Assembly (NCBI GenBank): GCA_964017145.1
Contig: OZ024842.1
Span: forward strand, 2,976,001-3,040,000
Reading direction: 5' to 3'
DNA length: 64,000 bases
Origin: Agrocybe praecox
Lineage: Eukaryota; Basidiomycota; Agaricomycetes; Agaricales; Agrocybaceae
The notes beneath the pieces were generated by a model. The model did not search any database, was not told where the DNA came from, and was given only the letters and a program-made list of their open reading frames with translations. Below are positions 59,737-64,000 of this stretch, one piece after another. The stretch's first letter is position 1. Every line of letters begins with the position of its first letter. A program made the translations under genes and the position numbers.

Positions 59737-61910
59737 TTAGCTATCGGAGCTATGTAGACTATATATTTCTGTATAGACTTCTGAATTTTTCCTGATGAAT
59801 GTAGTCGAAATTTCAAGTTGATCTATAAATACCATAGTACTGGCCTCAGCATCATTAACAACTTGACGGGATGGAGGGGGACTTGCAATATTGATGTCTG
59901 CAGGAGCACTCATATCACTTGCAAGCAATGTGGGCCCGGAAGGTGGAGGAATAATCTATACATGTGTAATTTAGATTAGATCAAATATGATTAGATATGA
60001 TTAGTACACACCTGGGGTGCCGAAGATAATGAGCCAATCATAACATTGCTCTCTGTATATGTTCGGCGAAGTGATTGTGGGTGGGACTCAGGTGGGGCTT
60101 CAACCTCAAGATATGATAAATCGTCGGTTGCGTCTGATTCGTAATTTGGTTGATGCCGAGGTGCCGGGGGATTTTCTTGAGGGAGGTTGCTGTCCTCGGA
60201 ATCAGAATTTGATGGAGATGGAGGCTGAAGATTGATGGCTTGCAGGTCCCGAGAGAGTTGGTCATCTATCCGGTTAGTGGTACCATGACTATTGTCGCTT
60301 GCGGCGGATTTACGGCTGAGTTCCTGAGAGAATATGTTGTCGTCCCATGCCTTGAGCAATCGCCGAATGTATTCCGGGTTTTCACTGGTGGCCTTAACGA
60401 GAAGTTGCTTATAATAGCCATAATCCTCCCGATAATTCCACCTAGTATTGCTTCCAATCCCAGAGCTGTCAAACCGTGTATCGCATGAGAGAATGTAGCG
60501 TGCCTAAATTTATCCCAGTGAGTATTATTAATAGTTGACGACATATCAGTGATGAATGTGTTACGGTGTGAATGACATACCAAAATAGCCACCATCGAGA
60601 TAAATCCGAAGGTAGTGCGCAGTTCTACACCAGGAAGTATAAACATGCTTTTTGCTCTTGATTTTGAGGCACCGGTTCGATTTATAGCAGATTTCCCGAA
60701 CATAATACAGCGGCCGATCTACATGTTATATTAAGTCAAGTATAAAATTAGCTCAGAGTATTAATGGTATCGGAATGTAGTATTACATACTGCATATAGA
60801 ATTTCTGAACAAAAGAGTTCCTTCTGAACGGGGGCATCTTGACTGACCAAAGGGTTATTGTAGTTAAAAATAGGACATAACTTTGGAGCGACGATCTCCC
60901 CTGTTACGGAGTCCTGGGTAATACCAAGAAGTGTTTTGAACTCGTCCAAAGATCCACGTAGACTCTTCTCCTTATTCGCTGCGTCCGCCGTGACGTGGAA
61001 GAGCTGCGGCACCTGTCCTTGTAGAATATTTATGGTAATGGACCGTGCGCCGCCCATAGCGCGTCGAAACTATATTTAGAATAGTGAATCTCATCGACAA
61101 TTATAGAACAAAAATATAACTTACAATTCGGGCAAACTCACTGCCATTCTCATGGCCAGCAAGACGCATCAGGGGATGGAATTTCTTGTCAATAGTGTGC
61201 TGAAGCTCGGAAGCTATGCCATCAGGTGAGTCCACCTGCTGAGGTGAAAGTCCATGGTAGCGGGAAGATGATGTAGGACCCCAGTGTGGCGGAATACGCA
61301 CAAAATCGACGGGATCGACATATAATGATCCCATGACGAGAAAATTATGAGCGGCTTTCTCTATTTCTTTCTCCAAAATGTCGGTTATTCGGAGAATAGA
61401 GGGGTCGCCAAGATTGTCGTCGTGCAGATCTGCAATAGCAGTTTCCGGGTCCTGTTCCACATTTGAAGATGCTTTGTTCTTGCCTGGGCCCTTTCTGCGA
61501 AGCTTTGCGGTAAGAGCGGCGATTGTTTCGAGATGCTTGCGGTTTTCTTCCTTTAGAATAGCGTTCTGAAGCTCAGATTCACAGTAAGCCTGTTTGAATT
61601 TTAATTTGAGGGTTAAAATGTGTAATAGTACATTTAAACGAGATGAAATTGCATGGTAACATACCTTATAGATTTCTTTTTTATCCAACTGGTACATGTT
61701 GGTATGAGAAGGGGAGATTGCAGATGCATGACTTGGAGTACTCCTGCCGGAGTTTACGGTTGACCCAGTGCTTGCAGGAGGTTGAGCCATGGCCGGGGGA
61801 GGCTGAGCGCTTCCGGGAGGAGCAGGACTTGGGGCAGGAGTAATAACAGCAGCGGGAACAATCAGGCGAGCTGCCAGTGTTCTATTATGTGAAGCAGACG
61901 ATGGGGGCAT
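59737..61910 (-). CDS. DUF6698-like protein with coiled coil
   Basis: Six exons (61910-61665, 61589-61125, 61069-60791, 60718-60581, 60503-60012, 59955-59737) give 612 residues. The first ~75 residues are Pro/Ala/Ser-rich. A coiled-coil segment (ESELQNAILKEENRKHLETI) follows. A conserved domain comes next, with ILRITDILEKEIEKAAHNFL, FRRAMGGARSITINILQG, DSVTGEIVAPKLCPIFNYN, IGRCIMFGKSAI and a Tyr/Trp-rich end (NTRWNYREDYGYYKQLL then LLKAWDDNIF). The pattern resembles the DUF6698 family of Agaricomycetes, of unknown function; the assignment is moderate. The C-terminal ~200 residues are acidic and low complexity. The gene lies just downstream of a Plavaka-type transposase on the same strand, 162 bp away, and may be carried by the same element. 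Confidence 0.65.
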
Positions 61911-62071
61911 GTTATAGGGAAAGATTGTTTTTTTTTGTATGATAGTTACCTGTATATATAGTAGTACAATTATCCGACCAACTGCCATTACTAAGATAAA
62001 TAAAGGTCAGTTTAACAAGTATCTATAAATTATATACTAGCAGTACTGAAGACACATGTATTCAATGAATG

Positions 62072-64000
62072 TTAGAATTTGATATGAAGACCCTGCTGAA
62101 CAGACTTCAATCGCAACCACATGTCCTCGTCTGTTGAATCTATCACCAGACGCTCATCTGCATCAGATGACTGATCGAAGCACAATAATGCTCCCCGAAT
62201 GACCGAGTTCAAATCAATAATGATTGACTCCTTTCGTGGACGAACTCTTGTAAAAGACAAAAGAGTGTCTCTTCGCCGGTTCTGCATGGATCGAGGTTCG
62301 TCAAACGGAAGAGCCAGGGCTAGCAGATATTTAATCCCATCATAGTGCAGCTTGAACATTGCTTGGAGCTGAACGAAGACGACTTCTTCCTTTGTTACTT
62401 GAATAAGTGCGAAATCATGTCGATCTTTGTGATGGAATCTAGGATTGACGCGTAATATGTTAGTTTGAAGTTCCCAGTTTACGACGGACCCAAATTGGAC
62501 TTTGAGCATCCGATAAAGAGTAATCTGTTACAGTATTCATTATGTTAATCAAGTGGAAGTGTAATATATAAATATAGATATGCAAATACCTCGTGGTTTG
62601 CTGATAAGATAACACGTACACCTTGAGTTCGATTGGAAATATATTTATTGAGTTTACATCGAAGGCCATTGAACTGTGGGGACTCCGTCTCAATGGACGA
62701 CAAGGTAATGGGACTGTTTGGTGAGCCAAGCACAATATGATCAAAGTCGTTCTTGGATTTCTCTGAAGACTCGACGGGCGCCTCAGTAGTATTAGGCGCT
62801 TGCGGCTCGGGTTCATCCGAATCGGCACGGTCCTGGTCCATATGTGTAGATAATGCCTCTGCCGCATCAGCGGCAACACGGTTCCTCTCATCTAAAATGT
62901 CGATATCGGTCCTGATAATAGTGGACACAAGCTGCATCTCGTTTACACGTAAGATCTGCTGGTCATCAGAGAGTATTTCAGTTAAAGAAAGACAGTAGGA
63001 GCGTACCTGCGATGCCACATTTTTAAAATTTGTATGATTTTGGTAGAACTTCTTCAATGGTCCGTTTAGTTTTTCGTTTGGTTTTGTATTGTAATTTCGT
63101 GTGACCCCCTTTCGAATAATGTCTCGGAAAACATGTTGATGTGTGTGCATCTTCGGAAAGGTCCAGTTTTTCTCCGGACGTAGCTTAGAATATTCCTAAT
63201 GATCAATAAAATCTGTGAGTATTTCAGTGACTCGGAGATACTACTGGAGAAATACTGTACCTGAACAAGCTGCTCAAATTTGAGCAGTTCCTCTTGACCA
63301 CGCTTTAATGTACTGTCCGATTGAAGGGTGAGTGAGGTGAACATGTCGAGTTCTACATAACTTCGAATTACTCGAAGAAGACTGAAGCCGGCTTTGCTTG
63401 CTTGCTCGCTTAGCACATGAGCTGACGCATAGACGATAATCTAACAGCAAGTTGGGTATAAAGGTTATCCTAATGCATGTAAGAGTAGAAAGTGTACCTT
63501 GGATAAATCCTCAAATTTTGTTCCATCTGCAAACTCCCCAGTTTCACCTAGAGACTTGAAATGATACAGGCCTGACCACGTCGGCATCTCCTGTATTCTG
63601 TTATCAAGTTAAGCCATTATTTAGACGGATAAATTAACTCTTATAATGTAGATACATACGCTTTATCTATTTCTGTTGCACTTTTTCGTTTATTTTGTAC
63701 ATCTTTTTCTAGAATGCTTTTGAATTCGGTGAGCAAATGATCGGAGAATAGCCCGCCATGATATGCATGTAGACGATCCCACGATAAGGCAGAATAAACA
63801 TCGGTTCCACGGAGATTCCAGAACATGTTCTATGTATAGATTCAATGGCTAATTAAACATGTAGATCAGAAGCAATATATAAATAGTTACATTCACGTTC
63901 CGAAGTCCAACCGATTTCAGCAATTCTTCGCGGTCCGTTGCGTTCATATTCTGACTCTCGTTATAGGTCACTTCCATTGAAATGGTGGTGCGAAGTTCAT
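62072..64000 (-). CDS. Plavaka-superfamily transposase, 5' part outside the window
   Basis: A multi-exon minus-strand frame enters the window at 64000 already open, so the N-terminal part is missing only because of the window edge. Exons lie at about 64000-63892, 63829-63660, 63600-63500, 63440-63262, 63196-63007, 62951-62590 and 62527-62072, with in-phase junctions. Landmarks are NESQNMNATDREELLKSVGL, NMFWNLRGTDVYSALSWDRL, HAYHGGLFSDHLLTEFKSIL, EMPTWSGLYHFKSLG, NWTFPKMHTHQHVFRDIIRK and NYNTKPNEKLNGPLKKFYQ. The C-terminal domain reads VNPRFHHKDRHDFALIQV. These equivalent blocks occur in the 964-residue transposase, but the sequences are strongly diverged, so this is a different Plavaka lineage. 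No stop or frameshift seen in the visible part. Confidence 0.75.

Overview
The window reads as nuclear DNA of an Agaricomycete-type basidiomycete fungus. Protein genes are split by many 45-75 bp GT-AG introns. Gene families typical of mushrooms are present: Plavaka transposases, DUF6532 and DUF6698-like proteins, F-box/LRR proteins, a NACHT 'STAND' NTPase and a Pho80-like cyclin. All gene models below were spliced by eye; for the models with listed exons the exon lengths sum to a multiple of three.

Left half (1-42.6 kb), mostly host genes. A DUF1917 protein (337-1591,+) converges on a 2,003-residue acidic AT-hook protein with a repeated exon module (1769-8182,-). Next come a CSC1/OSCA-type channel (9698-13441,+), RER1 (15768-16659,-) and a divergent glycerate-kinase-like P-loop kinase (16802-17854,+). 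A GNAT acetyltransferase (20883-21988,+) and a Pho80/Pcl-type cyclin (25446-26418,+) follow. They sit among unusually long gene-free spacers of 3.0, 3.5 and 6.2 kb. A tRNA-Gly(GCC) with an intron (32664-32753,-) lies upstream of the poly(A)-RNA-binding protein NAB2 (32961-35154,+). Then come a 15-exon, probably mitochondrial P-loop ATPase (35807-38436,-) and two F-box proteins (39119-40740 and 41151-42618,+).

Right half (43-64 kb), accessory and mobile. A DIRS-type tyrosine-recombinase retrotransposon is coding-intact on the minus strand (gag, spliced RT/RNase H, recombinase; 43805-48920). The RT intron holds a 22-bp hairpin repeat array. Next is a NACHT NTPase (50043-52713,-). Its last exon has a decayed tandem copy downstream, and its 5' end runs directly into a tRNA-related, palindrome-rich SINE-like sequence. 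The final 10 kb holds two divergent Plavaka-superfamily transposases: an intact one of 964 residues (53740-56825,-) and one running off the window end (62072-64000,-). Between them lie a DUF6532 protein with an SR-repeat array (57144-59475,+) and a DUF6698-like protein (59737-61910,-). This block looks like nested or co-travelling mobile DNA.

The host genes do not form a pathway. They are housekeeping functions: ER retrieval, mRNA export, osmosensing, the cell cycle and mitochondria. The most unusual items are the tandem exon duplication in the AT-hook protein, the microexons (6, 10, 10 and 18 nt), the hairpin-repeat intron in the DIRS element, and the rebuilt ends of the NACHT gene.
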